Source: GYS-P2D sp964522505
GTDB taxonomy: Bacteria; Bacteroidota; Bacteroidia; Chitinophagales; Saprospiraceae
DNA: 64,000 nucleotides
Direction: 5' to 3'
Assembly (NCBI GenBank): GCA_964522505.1
Contig: CAZFWJ010000011.1
Location: 7,111-71,110 of the forward strand
Made by a program: the position numbers and the translations under genes. The first letter of the stretch is position 1, and each line of letters opens with the position of its first letter. Below the pieces are notes generated by a model that was given only the letters and a program-made list of their open reading frames with translations, was not told the DNA's origin and made no database searches. Below, one piece after another: positions 26,469 through 34,180 of the stretch.

Positions 26469-27530
26469 ATGAAAATAAAAATTGCGATATGTAGCACGAT
26501 GCTGCTATGGATGCTACTATGGAGTTGTAACAACTCAGATAACGGAGTCCATTACTCGGCTAAGCCTTATGATACCCTTGCCGAATATGGGTTCTTTCAA
26601 GGGCCAATCGCTGAGCTGAATCCTGTGGAAGGAGTGCTGCCTTATGACCTGAGCAATCCCCTATTCTCTGACTATGCCCATAAGTCAAGATTTGTCTGGA
26701 TGCCCGAGGGTTCAAGCGCCAGCTATACGGAGGAAGGCATCTTAGATTTTCCTCAGGATGCCGTATTAATCAAGTCCTTCTATTATCAAAACGACGAGCG
26801 AGACCACGCTGCCGGCAGGCGCATCATCGAGACTCGCCTACTCATCAACAACGGTGATCAGTGGGAGGCACGATCTTATGTGTGGAATAAAGAACAGACA
26901 GAGGCCGTCTATGACGTGGTAGGTAATATCACTCCCATCTCTTGGCTCAACGAGTCTGGTCACGAGATGAATGTCGATTACATCATACCGAATAAAAATC
27001 AATGCAAGGCCTGTCATTACTACGATGGCAAGCAATTGCCCATCGGGCCCAAATTAGGCAATCTCAATAAGAGCTTCGCCTATCCAGATGGCACTATGAA
27101 TCAGCTCGACAAATGGTACGAAGTAGGCTATCTGAACAACATCCCTGCAATGACACCACCCCATAAGTGGGCAAGTTGGGATGACCCTAGTTCTGGTGAT
27201 CTCCATAGTCGCGCCATGGCTTACTTGGACATCAATTGCCGACATTGCCATAATCCTAAGGGACCCGCAAATACAACAGGGCTAACGCTAAGAGCGGACG
27301 CCCCACCCGACGGCCAAATCGGCGTATATAAATCCAGTGTCGCAGCTGGTGCAGGCACAGGCGGCAACGAGTACAACATTGTACCTGGCCATCCCGAACA
27401 ATCTATCTTATACTATAGAATGGCTTCTACTGATCCCGCTGCTATGATGCCAGAGTTAGGCAGGCGAACTGCTCATCTGGAAGGTTTAGCATTGATCGAG
27501 GAGTGGATAGGGAATATGAGTAATGAGTAA
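26469..27530 (+). CDS. Envelope lipoprotein with two CxxCH heme sites (HNE_0200 family)
   Basis: The 353-residue protein has a lipobox LWSC (Cys20) and two c-type heme motifs: CKACH at 179-183 and CRHCH at 257-261. The surrounding text (DYAHKSRFVWMPEG; GPKLGNLNK; CHNPKGPANTTGLTLR) fits the TIGR03806 family. It is therefore likely a periplasm-facing diheme or heme-peroxidase-like protein, but the electron partner is unknown. It is co-transcribed with the beta-helix lipoprotein 12 bp upstream. The last codons and the stop lie inside a TAATGAG tandem repeat, so the C-terminus may have been altered by repeat growth. Confidence 0.82.
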   Translation: MKIKIAICSTMLLWMLLWSCNNSDNGVHYSAKPYDTLAEYGFFQGPIAELNPVEGVLPYDLSNPLFSDYAHKSRFVWMPEGSSASYTEEGILDFPQDAVLIKSFYYQNDERDHAAGRRIIETRLLINNGDQWEARSYVWNKEQTEAVYDVVGNITPISWLNESGHEMNVDYIIPNKNQCKACHYYDGKQLPIGPKLGNLNKSFAYPDGTMNQLDKWYEVGYLNNIPAMTPPHKWASWDDPSSGDLHSRAMAYLDINCRHCHNPKGPANTTGLTLRADAPPDGQIGVYKSSVAAGAGTGGNEYNIVPGHPEQSILYYRMASTDPAAMMPELGRRTAHLEGLALIEEWIGNMSNE

Positions 27531-27615
27531 TGAGTAATGAGTACGAAATAGCGAGTACGAAGTACGAAAGCACGAAGAACCAGGTACGAAGAACCAGGTA
27601 CGAAGTAGCGAGTAG
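27516..27615 (+). repeat. Short-period tandem repeats (TAATGAG and GAACCAGGTACGAA units)
   Basis: Several 7-bp TAATGAG units start inside the last codons of the heme lipoprotein and supply its stop codon. They are followed by degenerate GTACGAA units and two exact copies of a 14-bp unit GAACCAGGTACGAA. No coding capacity is apparent. Confidence 0.75.
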
Positions 27616-27681
27616 AGACATCAACTTTGAACTTCCTAACGTTAATAAACATTATATTTTTTACTTTTAAATTTTTAGACT

Positions 27682-28707
27682 TTGATAAAACTCATTCAAA
27701 CCTATTTCGTCCAGCTTCCTCTGTTGTGTGTATTGCTATGCACGACGGCTATTGTCATCCAGGCACAATCCAAGGTGGATTTAGACTATTCGGAGCTCCC
27801 TGAAAAAATCAAAGATCTCGATGTTCAGTTTGTTGCCGATTTACCCTATGATGATCATGAAAGAGCTCGATTTGATCTGATGCTACCGAAAAGCTCAGAG
27901 CCTACAGGCTTACTATTATATATCCATGGAGGTGGATTTGTCAATGGTGATAAGGAGCGCGTATTAGGAGAGTATAATCTTGAGAATATAAGAGCGCTAC
28001 TTCAAAAAGGTGTGACTGTGGCGAGTATGAACTATAGCTTATTGAATCCTGCCGGCGAGGATGTAGGAGTAATCAAATGTCTCTTGGATGCGAAGCGTGC
28101 GCTGCAGCACATAAGAGCTAATGCTGCCGCCTATAACGTAGACAAAAACAGAATCGTCATGTCAGGAGGGTCTGCAGGCGCAGGTGCCTCACTATGGGTA
28201 GCTATGCAAGATGACATGAAGGACCCGGACAATCCTGATCCAATCCTTCGAGAGTCCACCAGGGTGAGTGGCGTAGCAATCTTTCAGACGCAATGTAGCT
28301 ATGATATAGAGGATAGATGGATCAATGATGTTTTTCCAGAATACGGCATTCCGTGGTCAGCAGTGACCGCCGTAAATGCCACTGGTATCGCACAGTTCTA
28401 TGGCGTGTCGAGCCTAGAAGAATACAATACTGATGAGGTTAAACAGTATCGTGATCGTGTTGACATGATGGACTTCTTGAGTGCAGATGATCCAGAATTC
28501 TGGGCTGAAAACATCTTGACTACTGTCGCTCCACCAATAACACCTGACGTCATCTATCATCATGCCTATCATGTAAAAGTATTGAAGGAGCAGGCAGACA
28601 AAGTTGGACTTGCCAATGTCTGCTATTATGGCAAAGACCCAATCCTCTTTGAAGATCCCAGTGGCGAAAGCTATGTTGATTTTGTGATTAGAAAATTGGG
28701 AGAGTAG
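27682..28707 (+). CDS. Secreted alpha/beta hydrolase (esterase/lipase-like)
   Basis: The frame starts with TTG at 27682; no ATG is available nearby, and the signal peptide (hydrophobic 9-26, ending IQAQ) begins right there. The 341-residue protein has the oxyanion-hole motif HGGGF (near 78-82) and nucleophile elbow GGSAGAG, as in hormone-sensitive-lipase-like carboxylesterases. The late HHAYH may supply the catalytic histidine. It is exported, and probably cleaves small esters. Short-period repeats flank it on both sides, so it may be a separate transcription unit from the heme lipoprotein. Confidence 0.85.
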   Translation: MIKLIQTYFVQLPLLCVLLCTTAIVIQAQSKVDLDYSELPEKIKDLDVQFVADLPYDDHERARFDLMLPKSSEPTGLLLYIHGGGFVNGDKERVLGEYNLENIRALLQKGVTVASMNYSLLNPAGEDVGVIKCLLDAKRALQHIRANAAAYNVDKNRIVMSGGSAGAGASLWVAMQDDMKDPDNPDPILRESTRVSGVAIFQTQCSYDIEDRWINDVFPEYGIPWSAVTAVNATGIAQFYGVSSLEEYNTDEVKQYRDRVDMMDFLSADDPEFWAENILTTVAPPITPDVIYHHAYHVKVLKEQADKVGLANVCYYGKDPILFEDPSGESYVDFVIRKLGE

Positions 28708-28711
28708 AAAA

Positions 28712-28857
28712 AGCAGTAGCCAGTAGCAAATAGCGAGTATACAATTCAAAGTAAGTCTACATCACATCTGATTTAAGACATTTCCATCGCATTATATTTT
28801 AATCTGGCTAACGAGAATAACAACTCAATACTCGTAACTCGTAACTTATAACTAATT
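28712..28857. repeat. Degenerate short-period repeats after the esterase gene
   Basis: AGTAG/AGTAGC-type units around 28712-28738 and, on the opposite strand, GTTACGAG-type units around 28820-28855 resemble the ACGAGTA-rich repeats at 27516-27615, so the esterase gene is bracketed by related sequence. Confidence 0.45.
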
Positions 28858-28918
28858 GTCTACGTTAAACTCTGCCATCTTAACATTGTACCCTACGGAA
28901 TACACTTATTATTACATA

Positions 28919-29335
28919 ATGGTAAAAGTCTGTGGCATCGTTCTAAAATCTAAAGAGATGATCTCTGTCATTCTTGAAGGCACTACCGACGACTATCAAA
29001 TCATCTCCTCCCCATTCGACAAGTACAAATTGGAAGACTCTAAGAATCAAGAATCCGTCAAAAAATTCAAAGCGGCTATTCACGAATTCTTCGACTATGA
29101 GGACTTTCATGCGATAGGTATCAAGGAACGTATCGCAAAAGGGCGTTTTGCTGGCGGCGCCATGACTTTTAAAATGGAAGGATTGATTCAGACCTCTGAC
29201 TATCCTGTACAGATCATCCATGGCAATCGCATCAAAGCAAAAACCAAGGATAAAATCATCCCTATCAACGAAGTCAAAAAATATCAAGAAGATGCACTGC
29301 TGACTGCATTATATCTCTTGCATGAAGCCCAATAA
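28919..29335 (+). CDS. DUF3010 family protein
   Basis: I choose the ATG at 28919 (MVKVCGIVLKS), giving 138 residues, the normal length of DUF3010. The family segments KVCGIVLKSKE at the start and KERIAKGRFAGGAMTFKMEG near 80-100 are clear. The proteins are cytosolic and resemble an RNase H-like fold in general layout, but their function is unknown. It sits 56 bp before an MDR oxidoreductase on the same strand; no functional link is evident. Confidence 0.82.
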   Translation: MVKVCGIVLKSKEMISVILEGTTDDYQIISSPFDKYKLEDSKNQESVKKFKAAIHEFFDYEDFHAIGIKERIAKGRFAGGAMTFKMEGLIQTSDYPVQIIHGNRIKAKTKDKIIPINEVKKYQEDALLTALYLLHEAQ

Positions 29336-29391
29336 ATCATTATTCTATAGTTCTAGACTGAAATGCTATCTTACCCTAAATTAGTCTTACT

Positions 29392-30414
29392 ATGAAAGCC
29401 ATCTATATCACCAAATACGGCAATAGCGACAGAGCATTTGAGATCCGAGAGACCGACATCCCCTCACCAGGGCCCCGAGAAGTATGTATCAAGGTGGTCT
29501 CGTCAGGACTCAACTTTGCTGACGTGGTAGCCCGTCGAGGTCTATATGATGACGCTCCACCCAATCCCGCAATCATAGGCTATGATGTAGCAGGATACGT
29601 TCATGCACTTGGTAGCGATGTAGTTGACTTCACTATTGGGCAAAAAGTTGTTGCGCTCACTCGCTTCGGAGGATATGCTGAGTATGCTGTCTCGATGCTT
29701 GAAGGTGTCGCTGCCCTACCCGATGACTATGACTTTCATAAAGCCACTGCTCTTGCCACACAGGCGTGCACGGCTTACTTCTGTGCAGAGGAATGTGTTA
29801 CACTCCATGAGAGTGACAAAGTGCTCGTTCAGGCGGCAGCTGGTGGCGTGGGAAGTATCTTAGTACAGATCGCCAAGCACAAAGGCTGTCATGTCTACGG
29901 CACTGCCTCCAGCAAGAAACAGGACTTCCTCAAGCAAAATGGTGTAGACACACCCATCGACTATACTCAACAGAGCTTTAAGGATATTATCAAAGCGGAT
30001 CATCCTGATGGAATTGATGTGGTCTTTGACAGCATCGGCGGAAAGAGCTTTAACCATGGGATGAAGATTCTCGGTCCATGCGGTCGTATGGTCAGCTATG
30101 GTGCCGCCTCGCAGATCAAAGGCAATAAGACGAATAAGCTTAAGGCCGCAGGAGTAGTATTCGGCTTTGGCATCTTCAGTCCTATCGCCCTATTACTGCA
30201 ATCCAAGGCTATCATCACCGTTAACATGCTTCGTCTGGCAGATAACAAACCGAATGTCTTTCAACACGTGATGCGAGAAACTGTGAACATGGCTGATCAA
30301 GGCATGATACAACCAATACTGAGCAAAACCTTTAATGCGGATGACGTCGCACAGGCACATGATTATCTGGAGAGTAGGCAGTCGATAGGTAAGGTTACGT
30401 TGAGTTGGGAGTGA
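29392..30414 (+). CDS. Medium-chain reductase/quinone oxidoreductase, VAT-1-like
   Basis: The 340-residue protein has the MDR fold: an N-terminal GroES-like domain (MKAIYITKYGN, SGLNFADVVARRGLY) and an NAD(P)-binding domain with AAGGVGSILVQIAKHKG near 148-164. The segment GGKSFNHGMKILGPCGRMVSYG is typical of the quinone oxidoreductase/VAT-1 branch. Zinc-ligand cysteines are absent, so it is likely a zinc-free NADPH-dependent enone or quinone reductase. It is cytosolic. Substrate unknown. Confidence 0.9.
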   Translation: MKAIYITKYGNSDRAFEIRETDIPSPGPREVCIKVVSSGLNFADVVARRGLYDDAPPNPAIIGYDVAGYVHALGSDVVDFTIGQKVVALTRFGGYAEYAVSMLEGVAALPDDYDFHKATALATQACTAYFCAEECVTLHESDKVLVQAAAGGVGSILVQIAKHKGCHVYGTASSKKQDFLKQNGVDTPIDYTQQSFKDIIKADHPDGIDVVFDSIGGKSFNHGMKILGPCGRMVSYGAASQIKGNKTNKLKAAGVVFGFGIFSPIALLLQSKAIITVNMLRLADNKPNVFQHVMRETVNMADQGMIQPILSKTFNADDVAQAHDYLESRQSIGKVTLSWE

Positions 30415-30562
30415 GCAATCTCTATATCTTAACAATAACAACTATGAGTATGTGACTCCGATAGACTTATACGATGCAGACATTCTTTTTAAGTGTAATC
30501 AATTATAAATCAAGTAAGATGAAATCAAGCAAAAATGTAAATATTTAGAAAGTGAGAATTAA

Positions 30563-30898
30563 ATGAATAAAACTGTATTTGTAACTGGTGGAGGGAGCAC
30601 CTATTTCTTGACATATGGAGAACAACCAGTCGTTTAAACCATTTAACAAAGCTTATTTGGCTACACAGGGAGTAAAAATTCCTGATCGAAAAATTTCGTT
30701 GACATTAGCCAATTTTTTGCATTGACCATGGAATTTATTTGGAAAATACTTAAGATTAAAGGGCAACCCCCGTTATATAAAGGACTTGTAACACAATGTG
30801 ATTAGAATTTCACCATTAATGACAAAAAAGCAAGGCAAGAACTTGGTTATAAATTTGAAATTAGTGTATCACAAAGACTTGACCTCATGAATAAATAA
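30563..30898 (+). pseudogene. Decayed NAD-dependent epimerase/dehydratase (SDR) gene
   Basis: The 577-bp gap before the hydroxylase gene contains an ATG at 30563 followed by MNKTVFVTGGGST, the Rossmann start of an extended SDR, which stops after about 24 codons. Further on, segments such as AYLATQGVKIPDRKISLTLA and, after a frame change, FTINDKKARQELGYKFEISV (ending at the TAA at 30896-30898) match the C-terminus of 3-beta-HSD/dihydroflavonol-reductase-like proteins. Most of the middle is deleted and in-frame stops are present. Bases 30415-30562 show nothing clear. Confidence 0.75.
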
Positions 30899-30991
30899 CT
30901 GATTGCAATAAGCAATGATGATGTTAGACTTGCTATCGCCACTTTCACCACCTATCACCACTTAGGTCAGTGATCATATAAAAATCAGAAA

Positions 30992-32746
30992 ATGAAAATA
31001 AAACCTAATTACGAAGGAAATATATTAATAGACAAATTACCAAAGCATCTGAAGCAATTCATTAAGCCTCAAAATTACGATGATTACTCATCAATTAATC
31101 AAGCAGTTTGGCGATATATAATGCGAAAAAATGTGAGCTATCTATCAACCGTAGCACATTCGTCATATTTAGAAGGCCTAAACAAGACGGGAATAGAATT
31201 AGACAGAATACCCAGTATGTATGGAATGAATCGCATCCTCAAGGAAATAGGCTGGGCCGCTGTGGCAGTTGATGGATTTATCCCTCCAAATGCTTTTATG
31301 GAATTTCAAGCATATAAAGTACTTGTGATTGCCTCTGACATGAGACAATTGGAAAACATTGAATATACTCCTGCTCCTGACATAGTCCATGAGGCAGCCG
31401 GTCATGCTCCTATTATTGCCAACCCAGATTATGCTGAGTATTTGAGGAGATTAGGAGCAATAGGAGCTAAAGCTATTTTATCTAATCATGATAATGAATT
31501 ATATGAAGCCGTAAGAAAGTTGTCAATTCTTAAGGAATCCTCAGATTCCAATAATGCAGAAATAGAGCTAGCACAAATGGAAGTTGAACAACTCCAAGCC
31601 AAAAAAGTGGAACCATCAGAAATGGCGCAATTGCGAAATCTTCAATGGTGGACTGTAGAGTATGGTCTAATAGGAACCTTAGAAAATCCTAAAATATATG
31701 GTGCAGGATTACTTTCTTCCATAGGCGAAAGTAAATGGTGTATGAAATCAGATGTGAAAAAAATTCCTTTTTCAATTGATGCAGCCCACCAAGAATTTGA
31801 CATTACCAAACCACAACCCCAATTGTTTGTAACTCCTGATTTTTCTCATCTTATGGAAGTTTTAGAAGTTTTTGCAAATACGCTGAGTCTACGAAAAGGT
31901 GGTGCGATGGGTATTAAAAAATTAGTTGATTCTAAAATGTTAGGAACGATAGAAATCAATACCGGTCTTCAAATCTCAGGAAAATTTTCTCGAGTAATTT
32001 TAAATGAAGATGGTGAAGTCATATATTTTTTCACATCTGGGCCTACTGCTTTAGCTTTCCGTGATAAACAGTTAATAGGACATGGAGTTGAGAACTACAC
32101 TGATGGTTTTGGTTCTCCACTGGGAAAACTGAAAAACATAAATTTGGCGATTGAAGATATGGGACCTTTTGATTTAAAAGCATACAACTTTTATGACAAC
32201 AAGTGGCTTTCATTTGAATTTGATAGTGGTATTAAAGTTGAAGGATTAAACATAACTGGAATCCGAAACGTACAAGGAAAACTAATGTTGATCCGACTTA
32301 AAGATTGTACAGTAAAATACCATGATGAAATATTATTTCGACCTGAATCTGGCGTTTATGATATGGTAATCGGCAAGAAAATTATCTCGGCATATGCCGG
32401 CAGTGCAGATAATGATTCTTTCCCTAACCTCTATAAACCTTCCAAAGTTTTAACTAATCAACCTTTTAAAACGGAAGAGATTCTTACTCTAGAGAAGTTG
32501 TACAGCGAAGTTAGGGAGCTACGCTCGAATGATAATGTGGAATATTCCACTATTAATACTCTTTGGCAAAAAGTAAAATCTCGATATCCATCAGAATGGT
32601 TACTTATTTTAGAAATTCTTGAGATCAGTAAAAGCATAGATTTAAGAGATGAAATCATTCTGTACTTAAAAGATATGGCATCAAGAAACCATAAGACCAA
32701 ATCCCTAATAATAGAGGGACTTGAACAGATTAATAACGCCCACTAA
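30992..32746 (+). CDS. Aromatic amino acid hydroxylase (phenylalanine hydroxylase-like) with C-terminal extension
   Basis: The 584-residue protein has a biopterin-dependent hydroxylase domain in its first ~320 residues. The iron ligands are His133 and His138 in DIVHEAAGHAP and Glu223 in WTVEYGL. Simple bacterial enzymes are about 260-300 residues, so about 260 residues after the catalytic domain are extra. This part is beta-rich (about 320-460) then helical (about 490-580), and I cannot assign it. There is an insertion with a charged helix at about 180-212. The likely reaction is phenylalanine to tyrosine. The gene looks more AT-rich than its neighbours and follows a decayed SDR gene. Confidence 0.9.
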   Translation: MKIKPNYEGNILIDKLPKHLKQFIKPQNYDDYSSINQAVWRYIMRKNVSYLSTVAHSSYLEGLNKTGIELDRIPSMYGMNRILKEIGWAAVAVDGFIPPNAFMEFQAYKVLVIASDMRQLENIEYTPAPDIVHEAAGHAPIIANPDYAEYLRRLGAIGAKAILSNHDNELYEAVRKLSILKESSDSNNAEIELAQMEVEQLQAKKVEPSEMAQLRNLQWWTVEYGLIGTLENPKIYGAGLLSSIGESKWCMKSDVKKIPFSIDAAHQEFDITKPQPQLFVTPDFSHLMEVLEVFANTLSLRKGGAMGIKKLVDSKMLGTIEINTGLQISGKFSRVILNEDGEVIYFFTSGPTALAFRDKQLIGHGVENYTDGFGSPLGKLKNINLAIEDMGPFDLKAYNFYDNKWLSFEFDSGIKVEGLNITGIRNVQGKLMLIRLKDCTVKYHDEILFRPESGVYDMVIGKKIISAYAGSADNDSFPNLYKPSKVLTNQPFKTEEILTLEKLYSEVRELRSNDNVEYSTINTLWQKVKSRYPSEWLLILEILEISKSIDLRDEIILYLKDMASRNHKTKSLIIEGLEQINNAH

Positions 32747-33061
32747 CATCAAGCAATAAGGCATGAGGAGTATGCCAATTATGGACACGAAATTCACTTC
32801 TAACAGTTCTGCGTATACTACAATGTCATCTGTAGCAATCATCTTGCATAAAGAATAGGTATGAACGAAGTACTGCCATCACAATATGTCAATGGTAAAA
32901 AGAATCCATCCGAACGACAAACAGGGCGGATCATTAATGGACTTCACGAAATAGGCCTAGAATTGACTAAAATTATTCTCGTATGAAATGAATCGTTGTA
33001 CGATGCAATTCCTTTCTGCTAATTACTTCTCAAAAACTGACATTACATTTGGCTCCACTAT
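32747..33061. other. Gene-free stretch with short open frames only
   Basis: The 315-bp region holds a 26-codon frame and a 41-codon frame (ATG 32861 to TGA 32986, containing NPSERQTGRIINGLHEIGLE). Neither matches a family I know, and they may be remnants of one decayed gene. I see no promoter or terminator motif. Confidence 0.3.
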
Positions 33062-33904
33062 ATGCCACTAAACTATCGCTCAGGAGTTATTGCCACCATC
33101 CTTGCTGCCATTATCTGGAGTACTGGAGGTCTATTTATTAAGCTACTACCGCAGTCTGCTTATGCGATCCTATTTTATCGTAGCATCTATGCGGCAATAC
33201 TATTCTTAGTAGTGTTCAGGGCAAAGGTCTTTCAGATCAATCGGCTTACACTCGTGGCGAGCTTCTTTTATACGGTATTGTTGATCTCGTTTGTGCTTGC
33301 CACTAAGCTGACTACTGCCGCTAATGCGATCTTCTTACAGTATACGGCCCCTGCCATGGTTCTTCTATTAGAACCGTTGTTCTTTAAGATTAAGTTATTG
33401 AGGATCAATGTGATAACTGTGGTGATTTCGATTTTCGGAATGTGCTTGTTTTTCGTAGATCAGTTTACGGGAGAATTCAACTGGGGTGTGGTATCTGCGG
33501 TCATCTCGGGATTTGCACTGGCAGGCTTAGTGATTAGTCAGCGACTCAACTACAAGGCTTCTCCTGAGTCGGCCATCTTCGTAGGTAATATCTGGGTGGT
33601 GATGATCATGTTACTGATTGCGCAACCCGACCTGTCCGCCACTGGCGTAGAACATAGTATGTTGTTGTTCCTTGGACTTATACAGATCGGTGTAGGCTAC
33701 ATCCTATTCACTTATGGGCAGAAAATTTTGAGTGCACTCGAGAGCTCCCTGATTGCGCTACTCGAGCCGATCCTCAATCCGATCTGGGTGGTGATCGGCT
33801 ATGGCGAGTATCCCTCGTCCTATGCTATTATTGGTGGAGTCATCATCATTGCTGCTCTCATATTCAGAATGACGAAAGTAGATTCTAAGTCGACCACCAC
33901 GTAA
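33062..33904 (+). CDS. DMT-superfamily (EamA) transporter
   Basis: The 280-residue inner-membrane protein has ten predicted helices in two EamA repeats. The first repeat begins IWSTGGLFIKLLPQ, and the second ends with LEPILNPIWVVIGYGEYPS, a hallmark of EamA permeases. Such proteins export or import amino acids, nucleotides or other metabolites. The substrate is unknown. It stands alone. Confidence 0.88.
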   Translation: MPLNYRSGVIATILAAIIWSTGGLFIKLLPQSAYAILFYRSIYAAILFLVVFRAKVFQINRLTLVASFFYTVLLISFVLATKLTTAANAIFLQYTAPAMVLLLEPLFFKIKLLRINVITVVISIFGMCLFFVDQFTGEFNWGVVSAVISGFALAGLVISQRLNYKASPESAIFVGNIWVVMIMLLIAQPDLSATGVEHSMLLFLGLIQIGVGYILFTYGQKILSALESSLIALLEPILNPIWVVIGYGEYPSSYAIIGGVIIIAALIFRMTKVDSKSTTT

Positions 33905-34149
33905 AGTTTAGGCGAACAAAGGCCTTTGTCGAGCATCAGAAAATTCACTATTTCAGCTATTTTTCATTATTGCAGAGCGTTCAATTCTACTTATGGTTAA
34001 GTATATCGGAGAGGATCTATATTATAACAGTGCAAATGAGATTCTGAAATATGAAGGCAAATAAGGGAGAATCATTAGCATGCCATCTTTAATAAGTAAT
34101 CCTCAATAAACTGTAATCTAATCCATTATCCGCTTGAGTGTTAGAATCT

Positions 34150-34157
34150 TATATTTG
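34150..34157 (+). promoter_or_regulatory. Candidate -7 promoter element of the M14 peptidase gene
   Basis: TATATTTG matches TAnnTTTG and lies 23 bp before the ATG at 34181. A TTG at 34134-34136 is somewhat too close for an ideal -33 element. Confidence 0.35.
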
Positions 34158-34180
34158 GATTGAATCAAGACTCCTATAAT

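Noticed and set aside
33993..34064. A 23-codon frame (MVKYIGEDLYYNSANEILK)
   Set aside because: It is too short and unmatched to any family; it may be a remnant but I cannot support it.
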